The notes: generated by a model not told the origin, from the sequence alone. 64,000 bases of DNA from Cenococcum geophilum 1.58 (GCA_001692895.1 KV748261.1:124001-188000); one strand, 5' to 3'; positions 1 through 11,029 are shown, counted from the stretch's first letter. Made by a program: numbers and translations.

Positions 1-1122
1 ACTTACGTTTTGGACCGCAGCCTTCCCGGGGCTAGCAAGAAATACCCCAGCATTAAGGGAGAAGGCTGAGCAGTACGCAGAAGGCATGATTACAAGGGAA
101 GAATACGATTTCGCAGACAGCATGAAGAGGAATGAGCTGTCCAACACCGCATTTTATATTCAATCGCTCGGTGAGATTGTCATCTTGGCTGTGATTGTAG
201 GAATTATGTTTGGTTTGAACGTAAATGCGAGCACAGCAAATAACAATTGGGGCCTCAGCGCGCTGATAGCATTCGCAACTGGCGTATGGATTCTCCTGAG
301 TCTCCCGTGGTTCATAATGGAGAAAAGAAGGCCGGGACAAGATCCGGGGACGAATATTGTGCTGGCTGGATGTAAACAGCTTTGGGTCGCTATCACACAA
401 GTTTGGAAGCTGAAGCAAAGCTTGTTTTACCTAATCGGTAAATACTTTCCTATGATGTTAAGAGACTTTTGATTGACACTAATTACTTCCCAGGCTATTT
501 TCTCCTCGGTGATTCTCTCAATACGACCGTCACCGTTATCGGAACTCTCCAAAATAGTATAGTCACCTACAATAGCCTTGAATTAACCTACCTCCTTATC
601 GTTGGCATCACCGCTCAGGCGGTTGGAATATATTCTTTTTGGTCCGTCCAGCGCCGATACGGCCTGCCCACAAAAACGATGTTCAATGTGGTCGCCGTTG
701 GCATCATCCTTCTTGATGGCTGGGGCATGATCGGTATTTGGAGTCAACGCTTCGGCTTCCATCACGTCTGGGAAGTCTGGGCCTACCAAGCCTTTTATGG
801 GCTTTTTGTGTGTCCGTGGTACAGCTATTCCCAAACGATGATCTCAGAAGTAACGCCCAGAGGCAAAGAGTTTTTATTCTTCAGTCTTTTCAGCATCATT
901 GGGAAGACGAGCGCGTTCATCGGTCCTCTGGTTAGTAGTGCTATTATTGACGATACTGGAAATAACTCGACTCCGTTTTATTTCTTATTTAGTCTTAGCT
1001 TAGTTAGCTTTATATTTTTGCTGTTCTTTGTGGATGTGAAGAAATCTAGAAAGGAGCAGGAAGCATTCTTGGAGGAAGAAAGCATCAGGAGGAAGGAGGT
1101 GGGAAACAAAGCCAACGTATAG
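1..1122 (+). CDS. Atg22-like major facilitator protein, 3' part (5' end outside window)
   Basis: The frame is open from base 2 and reads LTFWTAAFPGLARNTP straight into later residues, so the gene enters from the left edge. An intron at 438-493 (GTAAAT...CCCAG, 56 bp) joins ...SLFYLIG to YFLLGDSLNTT; the stop is at 1120-1122. About 354 C-terminal residues are present; Atg22 proteins are usually near 500-650. The sequence has long hydrophobic helices and the family signatures RRPGQDPG, LLGDSLNTT, FGFHHVWEVW and SQTMISEVTPRGKEFLFFSLF, and ends in a charged tail (KKSRKEQEAFLEEE). Yeast Atg22 is a vacuolar membrane protein that exports amino acids after autophagic breakdown; filamentous fungi carry several paralogues whose substrates are mostly unknown, so the exact role is inferred. 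Codon quality is good and no damage is visible. Confidence 0.9.
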
Positions 1123-1640
1123 CTGAACTGGTGCTGAGATCCGACGTTTTCACAACGGATACGTAAAATAAACTTTGTCAACACATCATCTCGTCTCGAC
1201 TCAGAAAAGGGCCCGCGAAAAGTTTCAAGTCTTCCACACTGTCATCTGTCATAAAGAGTGCCGATGATGTTTCCCATGTAGCGTCATCTTGCGTCCGTTG
1301 GGGTCTAGCGAATCAATCAGGTGAGATAATAGCTACAGCAGTATGCCGTGTTGTTTGTTCTTTTGGTTTTATGCTCTGCTCGTATTTGTTGAGATAAAGG
1401 GAGCATTTATAACGGCCATTCAAGCTACAATATTTCCCTTACAACCGAGTGTCATAAGCATTCTTAATGAATACCATTCGGTCGAGAAGAAAATATATTT
1501 AGGGTAGATTTAAACGTTCGATTTGATAGGCCTCTAGTTAATACGGAGTCCGTGGACTTCGAATTTCCTGTCCCATGTGCTAATTATATCAACATGCACT
1601 CGGTGTTTCTTACAGTCGTGTTTTGGAGTGCCTTGAGTAA
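1123..1640. other. Intergenic, no gene recognised
   Basis: This stretch follows the Atg22-like stop. It has mixed composition with several stops in every frame. I see no RNA gene, repeat or transposon signature. A pyrimidine-AG junction near 1608-1615 could be a splice acceptor for the ORF that follows. Confidence 0.4.
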
Positions 1641-2090
1641 AAAAATTCGTCAGAGTTTACATACAATGTTCAACTTGTTCCTGAAAGTGGTGATGTTCCC
1701 GAATATTTTTCATCACTGAGCCCTCGGGACATCCTCGGCTACCTAGCTGTGTTCATCCACGGTTTACCAGTAGAGCTACTTCCACCTTCACAACTGGAAT
1801 TTACAGCATGGGAGGCTCCCGGTAAACCCCCGAAAGTAAAAACGAAACCTTTCATCCCACCATTCATCGGCCTTCGAACTTTGACAGAAATCGTACGTAT
1901 CTGTACTCGTCCATCCGTCGACCAGATTTTCAAGGGTCAAATGAACCTGGATGACCTCCTTGACGCAGCTATCAGCATTCTACTAGATGGTCCATATGCA
2001 CTTCTGTTTCTTGGCATCAGGACCTCTTCGAAAGCCTCGAAGATGAATTCGTCTGTGGTCGTGCTTACGGAGTCAGCCGAGTGGCAGTAG
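1641..2090 (+). CDS. Hypothetical protein or exon, weakly supported
   Basis: The frame is open from just after a TAA at 1638 to a TAG at 2088-2090, about 149 codons. It contains SGDVPEYFSSLSPRDILGYL, then FIHGLPVELLPPSQLEF, a Pro/Lys-rich patch (PGKPPKVKTKPFIPPFIG) and a hydrophobic ILLDGPYALLFLG stretch. The first in-frame start-like codon in the conserved-looking part is a GTG at 1749, and no good ATG opens the frame, so a small upstream exon is likely if this is a gene; a possible acceptor (TTCTTACAG) lies just upstream near 1615. The residue composition looks protein-like rather than random. I do not recognise a family; it could also be a decayed exon. Confidence 0.35.
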   Translation, partial: KNSSEFTYNVQLVPESGDVPEYFSSLSPRDILGYLAVFIHGLPVELLPPSQLEFTAWEAPGKPPKVKTKPFIPPFIGLRTLTEIVRICTRPSVDQIFKGQMNLDDLLDAAISILLDGPYALLFLGIRTSSKASKMNSSVVVLTESAEWQ

Positions 2091-5000
2091 TTTCAATGGC
2101 TAGATATAACCCTAGTCCTTAGTCTCGACTACCAACAAGAAGAAGAGTGAAACCATGCCTGGCCTGCGTCGTATTACGACAGTTACATTCGGAAATGTTG
2201 TGCAGCAGTGACGGAGCCAATTCGCCAAGAAGAAATTGAAAACACAAAAAACAATATTTGTAACGTAGGAGAGATTTCACAACATTCATGCTGATCAAAC
2301 CATGATAACCTCCTTACGGGCGGCAACACAGGCCCAGACCGCTCACCTTCACCGGATGTCTCACCCTCTGCAGCGAGCCTTTCTGGCCTATGGCTCGGTC
2401 ACATATGCCGTACCGCAAGTCACGAACTAGGTCACTGTTTCAGTATTGATCACTGTGTGTACCATGCGTGTAATATGCAAGGCTCCGCGTCCATAACCGA
2501 AGACGCGAGACAAGCTCCATACCTTTGTCCTATTGATTCAGTCAAAGCCGAGATTGCTACAGGCATGAGTGCCAAGAGCGCTACAAAGCTGTGATTAGGC
2601 TTGCGACGAGCATGAAGATGTCCATTCGTTCGTGGCACTCGCAGCATGGCTTCATGCTGTAATGAATAGTGGTACAATTTGAGACGTCGGCCGAAGAGAA
2701 GTCACAAGAAATGCATTGTATACGTCAATGCGGCATGTACGCCTCCGGAGCGTGCTGGCCAAATCTGAGCTGTGCCGGCTTTAGGTGATAGGAAGAATGG
2801 TTTGAATTGAGTAAAAGGCAGGGATATGTGTATTTTCGTTATGAGATTGAGTATGGCAGTATCCCTTAACCCGCTGAGGTGCAATGCCAAGCTGCACCGA
2901 GAACAAGATGGGGCTGTTCTGTGTGTAGGATTCCGTTCTGCACGACAGGGCCCTGTTGGGAGGAACACCTGGCAAAGCTCAACTCTAAGGACTAACCTAC
3001 AAATATATATATACATAGAAATCACGGGTTTGAATAACTTCACGTCGCTGCAGTTCTTATCACAGTGGCCAAGAATCAAGTCAAACGAGAGCCTCTAATT
3101 GGCTAATCCTTATCGATAACCGAGAACTAGAGTTAGCGAGTTAAGGGATAGCTCTTTGATTTAATTAGACGGGAAGAGAAGTCGTGGATCCCCCGCAACG
3201 GTGGCGTCCACACGGTAGGTGGCCCGTGCGGGAACACCAGAATCAGAAGTACGCTCATCACTTATAGATTCAATCAATATATTTTTGTCAACCATGCTTT
3301 CTAATGATACTTCTAATGATATAGACTTTGTCCCACGGACTTGATACCATATTCCACCAACTCGGAGGGCCAAACAACCACCCCCGAAGCCCTGGCTGCT
3401 GCCCGCATTCGAACCTCCACGGGTTGAGGATTACGACTCCTGTGGCGTAGATCCTATTGATTCTATTGGCTAAGCCTTATCGATTACGTGCGGGCAATTT
3501 TTACCATTGCGGGGGCACGAAAAGACTTTCCAAGGATACAGAGCCAGAGACGGAGCCTCCCTGCTCAAGAAGTGTAATTGTTAATGCAGACAAATAGATC
3601 AGGATCATTACGGCTTTACTACTTTACTGACGAGCTTCGATTAACAAATTAGAGCATGTGATACTTGGGAGATGATTATCTATTACGTCATACATTTTCT
3701 TTCTCTAGGGCAGCGTTGGACAATTTTCTAAGTCAGGATTTCCATCCTTAACAAGTGACAGTAAATGCACATGGGAAGGCTTTTCCCAGCACGTGTAAGC
3801 GTTACGAAACCTGCACTCAAGGCATATAACGGCTGCACTTATGCGGGATAAGAATCGGCAGTTGATTTTTCTATCAAATGACAGCACTTAAAAGCGGAGG
3901 CCCTGAAGGACTGGTATGTGAACATCGGCGGATTTGATTGACTAGGTATCAATTCGGCAGATGCATAGCACCAGGATGTTCGCGGCTCATTCGGATATTC
4001 TGGGATCAAGTGTTCGGATCTCACGGCGCATGTTTGGGTGAAAATGATTGTGGGGTAAGATTTGAGACGCTTTACATTGGCTAGTGTAAGAATTGTATCT
4101 TAATTGCATTAGTCTGTATTTGCTCAGAAGACCGAAGAGGTTTTCAGGCTTGGCCTTTGGAATGAGGGGCAGGCTGCTTTGAAGTAGGATTTGGAGAAGA
4201 TTGACGGTGTGCAGCTCGATGCCTATGATTTTGAGTTTGTAATGCTCGGATTCTCCGCTAAGTTGACTGGATAAAAAGGTCCACGTGGATAGCAGGCCTG
4301 TGGTGTGACGGTGTGACGAGTGGACTGTGCATGTTGGACGTCGGGAAAAGGTTGTTCGCCTCGGAAATGGGCGGCTGCAATGCTGCAAATCACTCGCCCG
4401 CCAGCGAATCAAAGCACACTCTAGCAGTCGGTCACCAACCTTTTCTGCCCCCTCCTCAATGAGTCACCATTTTCTTCATGAGAGGACAGACAACTAACAG
4501 GATCGCTGTTTCCCACTCGACTCTTCTCCTAGCTCACAGTAGCGGAAGGCTAGGCCTTCTTCTGATGCGATTGAACAGGAGTTGGGACTGGGACATGTAT
4601 GCAAGAGGACCATGTCGAGCACAGCTACCCTCGTCTCCTTGGACGTGAAATCAAGCTCGCCAGGCTGCAACGCTTGGACTGCACGAGGGTCAAGCAGCAT
4701 CGGTGCAATCGGAGAGGTGCGCATGAATACCCTTGCTTCCTTCGCCACAGGGCGTCCATTGTTCTTCGATTATCATCTGAGGCCGAACCAACCGACAACA
4801 CCACCCTGGCTTGAACGTTGTCCATATGACAGACAGTGGCAACCAAAATGTTCAATGGAAAACATGTTCTCGATGGCATGATCCGATCCACTCACTATCA
4901 TTCGCTGGGGTATTGAGGGTGCGATGGTTTGATGCACGGTCTGCCGATAAGGTTGTTGAAGTGATTCCACGGCTTTCTATCTTGGCCTGCGAGTGGACAG

Positions 5001-5217
5001 GCTCGATTTTACATATGATGAGATGATCATTTGAAGCGATTTCATATGACCATGTTATGTTCTAGTTGGTGAAGGGCCGACCCGTCTTTCCTATCAGGCT
5101 CAAATACTGCTCATCCCGCGCTCAAGAGTATTTCTTAATCTACTGGCCACATAAGCTGCACTCGTGAATTGGTATACCGTAAAATTGCAATAGTTTACAT
5201 TCGTATCGAACAATAAG
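2091..5217. other. Long non-coding or decayed interval
   Basis: There are many short open frames on both strands (none above about 140 codons) with no recognisable domain and no coherent exon series. Composition is balanced and RIP-type TpA excess is absent. Two 23-bp near-identical direct repeats (starting ATTGGCTAA) lie at 3098-3120 and 3465-3487. A tRNA-like fold on the minus strand near 3385-3496 was considered and rejected. Nothing else is supported here. Confidence 0.4.
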
Positions 5218-6365
5218 ATGTATCTCCTCCAAAGATCAAACGATGCCATCAAGATTAACAGTAGGTCTCTTGGGTTACTACCGTCCCAGAAACAGCTTGA
5301 TAACCAAAACAAATCACAGGTGATATAGTAAATGGGGCGCATGCGGACATCCACATAACGACCCATGGCTCAGACGTGTATTGGGCATGGTGTTCACTAA
5401 TGGGGCTCTGCACGATCCTGTTCTTTCTCTGGGCCCAGATGAGGTCCGAAGGCAGCCGTCTATTTCATAACGTTGCAGCATTTACTTCACTCATTGCAGC
5501 GATTGCCTATTTCACCATGGCATCGAACCTGGGCTGGACCGGCATCACCGTTGAATGGCACCGTACTAATAGCCACGTCGCTGGAAACACCCGCCAGATA
5601 TTCTATGTGCGGTATATTGAGTGGTAAGTCCTGGAAGGAAGAATTTCTGAGGAGGTGGCGCTTCTTTGTGGACTAACAAAGAGTAAGGTTCCTTACCACG
5701 CCGCTCATTCTTTCGAACCTCTTCTTCGTAGCTGGCATGTCGTGGCAGTCCTTGGTTCAGGTAATACTTGTATCCTGGATCCTCGTTGTCACCCGTCTCG
5801 TGGGCGCTCTCGTATCTACGACTTACAAGTGGGGTTACTTTGTATTCGGTATGCTGCACCTCCCTTATTCTGCCTTACGCTTTTCTGCCCTTGAGCGTGT
5901 CGTACACCGCTCCGATCGATATGTGCTCTTTTTTTCAGTTCCATACATCCTAAGTTAATGGCTATATCATCTACAGGCCTCGTAACGTACATATACATTG
6001 TATATGAGCTCCTCTTTAATGTCCGCAACCATGCCACTTCACTTGGAAATGATATCCGTAAGGCGTATTTATTTCCCGCCGCGCTAGAATCCCTCATCTG
6101 GCTCATATACCCAATCGCGTGGGGTGTATGTGAAGGCGGTAATGTCATCGCGCCAGACTCTGAGGCTGTCTTCTACGGAATTTTAGACATTGCAACTATC
6201 ATATGCATTCCAGCCCTGCTGCTTTTCAGCCTTCGTGACGTCGATCTGGCTAGACTTGTTCCCAGTGGGCCCCGGGCCGAGGCACCTGTGGAAAAGGCAG
6301 CACACCAGAACGGAACAAATGGGGCTGGTGGCTTAGACTCATCAGAAGTTGCGAACCCCGTTTGA
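5218..6365 (+). CDS. Opsin-related seven-helix membrane protein (ORP/Yro2/Hsp30 type), no retinal lysine
   Basis: Four exons fit: 5218-5260, 5320-5623, 5688-5848 and 5977-6365, giving 298 residues with phases consistent throughout; intron 2 carries CTAAC before its acceptor. An acceptor at 5328 instead of 5319 would shorten exon 2 by three codons. Microbial-rhodopsin landmarks are clear: IHITTHGSDVYWAW before helix A, IAAIAYFTMASNLGWTGI, RYIEWFLTTPLIL in helix C, YKWGYFVFG, WLIYPIAWGVCEGGNVIAPDSEA, and GILDIATI in helix G. The helix-G lysine that binds retinal is replaced: the aligned codon is ATC (Ile) at 6198-6200, while the Asp four residues before is kept. The helix-C counterion Asp is Glu and the proton-donor Asp is Asn. 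This fits the fungal opsin-related proteins, stress-linked membrane proteins that do not bind retinal, rather than a light-driven pump. The C-terminal tail is hydrophilic. Confidence 0.88.
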
Positions 6366-6888
6366 GCCGGACGAAGTCGAGATTGGAGAGGTCTGAATAG
6401 CGGAAATCCTCTTTGGCTTTTTTTTGATGCGCAATCTGTATGCGCAATCCAGTCGCTTTTATACCCCGCATACTTGACAATGCCTGCAGGATGCTTCCAC
6501 ATTTACCATTTGTTTTGGTCGAACTTCTGTATTTAAAGTAGCTTCTCATTATCGAAGAGCAGCTCTAATAAGAAACATAATAGCGGCTTAATTTTTCTTA
6601 AAGAACACCAGAAATCATTTGTATCGTGAGACGGAAACTTTAATATAGGTATTCGGATTCTTTTAGCGATATTTTGCTTCTCTGTAGTTGTGTGCGGGTC
6701 GTCTGGATCTAAAAATAGGTTGAAATCGAGTTCTAACGGAGGAATATTTTAACTGGCCGCGTTATTTATTAGCAAAGTTGGAAATTAGCATCAAAATTTG
6801 CACTATACCCGAAGGAAGCAGTAGATTGGAAGTATATTACGCAACATGATATTTTCCCCAAGCCGTATATTTCCTCTCTAAAATTTGA
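6366..6888. other. Intergenic region between two convergent genes
   Basis: This 523-bp gap separates the 3' ends of the opsin-related gene and the P450 gene. It is AT-rich, carries T-runs and several AATAAA-like or TATA-rich words compatible with 3' processing on both strands, and has no open frame worth calling. Confidence 0.5.
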
Positions 6889-8783
6889 TTATATCTCATG
6901 CGCTTCACAACCCTTGACTCTACGCGGCCGGAATTGAATGAATGGACCATCCTTCACACTTGTTAAATGATCAACAAGTTGGAACTCCTTTACCCTATGC
7001 CTCCCATCAGTGGCCCCTTCAGAACCTTCACCTACCCTTCCTAATGGACCATCTGGGCGACGGAAGTCCAAGTTCCAAGCAACCATGGCTAAGGCATTGC
7101 TTATCTCCATATAAGCAAGTCCTCGTCCCACACAGCCCCTTGGGCCTAGAGAAAATGGGTTAAACGCAGCATGGGCGAGCATGATATCCCCTTCTGAGAT
7201 ATCGCTACTCAGGATCCAGCGTTCAGGCTTGTACGTGTACGAGTCTGGGTAGTAAGCCTCGTTGTGGTGGATAGCGTACATGGAAGTTCCAACGTCGCAG
7301 CCTTCGGGGATGAACTCGCCATCTATCACCGTGCCTCCTTCTTCAACCTCACGCCACATCGCCCCCCCAGCCGGCGGAGACATGCGCATAGTCTCATTGA
7401 TGCAGGCCTTCAAGTATGTGCATTTGGTAAGTATGTCTCGAGAGTTGATTTGTGATACATTAGAGAAGTTGTTCCGGACTTCGCTCACTAGTTTCTCGTA
7501 GCACTCCGGATATCGGGTGAGGTAGAAGAAGGTAGATGCCAACACGGTAGACGAAGTATCGGAGCCTAATAAAATATGTTAACGTGTTCTAAGTCTGGTG
7601 GCTGGCAATATGGCAGACCTGCAACAACTAAGAACTTATTTTCGGACCACAGCTCCGGCAAGGAGAAACCTTTGCCAGTTTCTGGATCCTTAAAGTCAAT
7701 AACAAAAGAAAAGAGATCTTGCTTTGCGGTTTTCCCGATTTTAGCGCGTTGTTCAGCAAATTCTCGTGTTAGGTCAAGGAACTTCTTCCGCAGGATGTAG
7801 CCCCTTGGGTAGAATATCCTTTCTAGCCTGAGCTTGGCTAACTCGGGAAATTGGGCGTAGATGCTCGTACGGATATTAGAAGCAGCAATGGCATCGATCA
7901 AGAAGCGGTTCTCCTCACGGATCTGCATCTTGAAGTCTCGCCCGAAGCCAAATTCGCCCACGACATCGAATGTAAGGTGATCACCTATTACATGTCAGCA
8001 TCTTCTAGTGAAATTTGTTGAAAAAGAACTCACTATACGTTGACATATTCTTAGGTGGTGTCCATCCATCGTAGTCTGCCTCAATGCCTTCCTTCAGCCG
8101 TCCAATATATATGTTGATGTGGTCCATCAGAGCTGGCTCGAATTTCCGAAGGACGTCATCAGAGAGGCCTTGGGCGAGAACTCGGCGCTTGTGTCGATGC
8201 ATAGCCTTGTCAATCGAGGTATGAACGCTGAACGCACCTGGGGCTGGGATAATTGCCAGGTATCCTTTCGATTTCTTGACATGCTTCGAGTGATAAATAT
8301 CTTCACTGGTTAGCCAGATTGGATCGCCCTGGACAAAAAATTTATATTACCATGAAGTCCCTGGCTTGAGTTGAATAGAAGCCGGTTGGGTCCAAAGCGG
8401 ACGATGTCTCCTTATATGGTGTTATCATTTAAAAGCTGCTATTGCTCACTCATATCTCTTACCATAACGCTGGTGGGAACTCCACATGCATAGCTGGAGA
8501 TCTCCTCTATACGCATGGTATGCGGCATAAAAGTCTGTAATCTTCGCCAACCAAGGGCCGGGGTACTTGGCAAGCGGGTGGAAGGTAAGACGATAGACGC
8601 ATATGGCTAGGATCTAAGTAAGATGTGAGCACGATTCATGACAATTGTTTGTTGAAAAGCGGCCAGTACTTGGAAGATGAGTACACTGATAAAAGTGACT
8701 ATGAGGAAGCAGATGTTCAACGTCACAGGGTTTCGATACTCCGGCGTCGAGGTATGTAGAGAAAAGACTGGCTTAATTGACAT
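6889..8783 (-). CDS. Cytochrome P450 monooxygenase, complete, six exons
   Basis: Minus-strand exons 8783-8670, 8613-8463, 8410-8351, 8300-8034, 7984-7619 and 7565-6889 join with consistent phases into 544 residues; introns are 49-56 bp with GT...AG ends. The start ATG (8783-8781) opens a hydrophobic anchor (LNICFLIVTFISVLIFQ) followed by YRLTFHPLAKYPGPW, the usual ER anchor and proline hinge of fungal P450s. Then come YGDIVRFGPNRLLFNSSQGL and IDKAMHRHKRRVLAQ. The I-helix is AGSDTS (residues 319-324), ExxR is ETMR (377-380), PERW is at 433-436 and the haem loop is FSLGPRGCVGRG with the ligand Cys near 464. All catalytic landmarks are intact. The layout resembles fungal secondary-metabolism or detoxification P450s (CYP65-like), but substrate and family number are not assignable. 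No other biosynthetic gene is visible beside it. Confidence 0.92.
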
Positions 8784-9868
8784 ATTACGGTATGGAAAAG
8801 TAGTGATTGCAGCAAGTAATTTAGTGGTGTATCTCCAAGAGACGTTTTGAAGGAGCGCATTGGAGTTGAAGTTCTTCCCAGAGCGCAGGCAGGGAGATAA
8901 GTGCATTAAATGAAATTTGGTCTGCAGGTGCGACCTAGGTCGCTGCTCTGAGACTCCCACAGGGGAGTATCCTGATTGCCTATCTTGCCTGTCTGCCCTT
9001 CGTACCATGCTTCCATATTGTTGTAGATTGCCGTTAGATGTCGTTGCCTGCCCCCCTAGCTTCTTACTGCCCTGTACGTGTATCCGTGTCACCTGCGGTC
9101 CTCCTGCTTGTAGCCAATCCAGCCCTGTTCTAATACCCTCCCTAGCCTCTATCCCCTATCTTCCTGCATCCAATAGCGCGCTCAACCTAGTACTGGCCAT
9201 AGGGGTGTACTAAGCCCCTATAGCCGAGTACCCGCGCTGCCGACGTATTAGAATATGCTAGGTGGATTAAGGTATAGAGGGAGTAGAGGGCGGTTTGGAT
9301 AAGAGGCTTGTCGTAGGCCTTCCGCCTGTGAGGTGTACACGGTTTGGCTGCGTGTAGGTGCGTACGGTATATCGTTATACCGCATAAGAAGGGGGTCGCT
9401 GCCGTAGGTGGATACCGTGATTCGAGTGTACTAGACGTGTACATGAAGACGTGGTAGTCGTGTTCGTAGGCCTCCGCTGGGGCTCACCCTCCCAGCAAGA
9501 AAACTCTTCGCACCACCACCACGTCGCAGCGCCGGCGCTGCGCAGCCGTACGCACGTCTCTGCGTTTGCTCTAGTAGTCTATTGGCACGATCCTAATGAA
9601 ACGCCAATAGTAGCTGCTAGGTTCCCGGGCTCCACCGCGTGGAGGTGCAGAGGCCAATTTCATGGAGCCCTAGGGGAGATGTTATTTTAAGATATTGTCA
9701 AATATGAAGGGTAATGATACAGCCATGATTCTCAGGCTCCCTGAGTACGGCAAAAGGAAAGCTTTAACAGGGCCAAAGCCCACAACAGCTCGGCAGTACA
9801 GAGTTTCCCGTCTGACGTTGGAGAGCCAACACAGCCACTGACATGACAGCCGTCCTACCGTACTTTTT
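8784..9868. other. Non-coding interval upstream of the P450
   Basis: The first few hundred bases would hold the P450 promoter; no firm TATA or operator is identified. From about 8990 to 9680 the sequence becomes GC-richer, with pyrimidine-rich tracts and open but unrecognised frames on the minus strand (for example 9187-9444, MYTSSTLESRYPPTAATPF...). It could be an unidentified, non-RIPed repeat remnant, but nothing proves it. Confidence 0.35.
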
Positions 9869-10021
9869 GTCAGACTTGGCAACAAGCAAACTGTCAAGCC
9901 CGCTTTGACTACTACGGGTACCTTGCACATCGTCACGGACTTTTGGAAGTGTTTTGCACGGGTGCACCTACCATATACTTGTCCATGCGGGCTTGACAGT
10001 TTGCTTATTACCAAGTCTGAC
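9869..10021. repeat. Inverted repeat, 35-bp arms, 83-bp spacer
   Basis: The left arm at 9869-9903 begins GTCAGACTTGG and ends AAGCCCGC; the right arm at 9987-10021 is its reverse complement with 33 of 35 positions matching (two C-to-T differences in the GGCAAC segment). The right arm ends exactly where a LINE target duplication begins. It could form a cruciform or hairpin, or be the termini of a small foldback element. Confidence 0.8.
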
Positions 10022-10031
10022 TTCTGTAGCA

Positions 10032-10786
10032 GGCTTTCTCTGCCACCCTCACACAGATCCGTACAGGTAAGGTGGCCCTTAAAAGCTACCTCCGTAGGAT
10101 CAAACGTGCGCCTGACTCGAGGTGTACGTGCGGGGACGAACAGACAGGACGACACGTCCTAATCGAATGCCCCAACTTCAAGGATCTGAGGAAAGCAGTC
10201 TGGCCGTTTAATAGCCAACCTCAGAGCTATAAATCGATCTTGAACCTAGTATGGTTAGCAAAGAAAGCAGCACAATATATGGTACAAACAGGCCTCCTAG
10301 GGCAGTTTCTGGAGGCCAGGAACAGACTTGAAGTGACCAACTGAGTCTCTCTCAGTGGTCACACGCGACATTGGCGGAAGACGGACAGCATCAAAGCAAG
10401 AACTCTAGGCCCGTAAAACAGGCCCGGCTCCAATATACGGTACGGAACGGAGGTAATTTGTGTACTCACTACTTTTTGATTATTTAATTTCGATCATCTC
10501 CTTTGCACAGGAACTTACCCTGCTTGCATATATCCTTATAATTGTATTGCTCTGGCGTTCGATTCTCGATTCAGACTTGGCGATTTTAGGCGTTTGCTTC
10601 TCTCCTGGGCACCGTACACCTATAGCACGTGGTAGACAGGTGGGTGAGGGCCTCACGGAATCACTGCTGTAGGTGAGACGGGTGATTACCCAGGATCTAC
10701 CTCTGTAAAATAGAAGACCCGGCATGGCGCCCTTAGGGCAGCTAAAACGGTGTATGATTTCAAAAAAAAAAAAAAAAAAAAAACAA
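10032..10786 (+). mobile_element. 5'-truncated non-LTR retrotransposon (LINE) with poly(A) tail and 13-bp TSD
   Basis: The insert is bounded by perfect direct repeats GACTTCTGTAGCA at 10019-10031 and 10787-10799. It contains the C-terminal end of a LINE reverse-transcriptase ORF (10033-10344), about 420 bp of 3' untranslated sequence and a run of 22 A (10762-10783) followed by CAA. 5' truncation, A-tail and TSD are the normal products of target-primed reverse transcription. The sequence shows no RIP damage, unlike the LINEs further right, and its tail is poly(A) whereas theirs are (TAA)n-like, so it is probably a different and younger family. Confidence 0.88.
10033..10344 (+). pseudogene. C-terminal fragment of LINE ORF2 (zinc-knuckle tail)
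   Basis: The frame reads AFSATLTQIRTGKVALKSYL, then RRIKRAPDSRCTCGDEQTGRHVLIECPNF and ends ...FLEARNRLEVTN before TGA at 10342-10344. The CxC...H...C pattern (CTCGDEQTGRHVLIEC) is the cysteine-histidine motif found after the RNase H or RT region in fungal Tad1/CgT-type LINEs. Endonuclease and RT domains are missing because of 5' truncation, and no start codon of its own is expected. No stops or frameshifts occur inside the fragment. Confidence 0.85.
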
Positions 10787-11029
10787 GACTTCTGTAGCAA
10801 TGCGTGAGCCTTAGGATAAAATCCTCGCACATGCACGACGTAGCGGGACGGCAAAGCCAAAATGTACTACTTTAGCTTACTACCCACGGCTCTTCCTAGA
10901 CTGGTAGGCGCCATCGTCTGTGACTATCTTGCAGTTCTGCAACTAGTTCAACCTTTTAAATTCTCGACAAAGCTACAGAAAGAGAAGCTGCCTTATCTTA
11001 GTAAGCGACTCAGCCGGCAACCAAGACAG

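Noticed and set aside
2702-3098. Overlapping open frames of 90-125 codons on both strands
   Set aside because: Low-quality composition, mutual overlap and no domain; likely chance frames.
3385-3496. tRNA-like fold on the minus strand (GCCCGCA ... GTTCGAAT ... TGCGGGC, loop reading CGT)
   Set aside because: The T-arm stem does not pair in the canonical way and the D-arm is not recognisable, so no functional tRNA can be called.
4494-5026. Several overlapping 65-99 codon frames on both strands
   Set aside because: Mutually overlapping in different phases with no conserved features or splice model.
8607-9092. 161-codon minus-strand open frame upstream of the P450
   Set aside because: Only its C-terminal part (MSIKPVF... 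to ...VLIFQ) is the genuine first P450 exon; the rest reads through the promoter side and past a splice donor.
9682-10155. 157-codon minus-strand open frame
   Set aside because: It spans the inverted repeat and the LINE junction and has no domain; an antisense shadow of repeats.
10550-10575. Pol III B-box-like word GTTCGATTC suggesting a SINE
   Set aside because: No matching A-box upstream, and the poly(A) insert is explained by a truncated LINE with ORF2 coding sequence.
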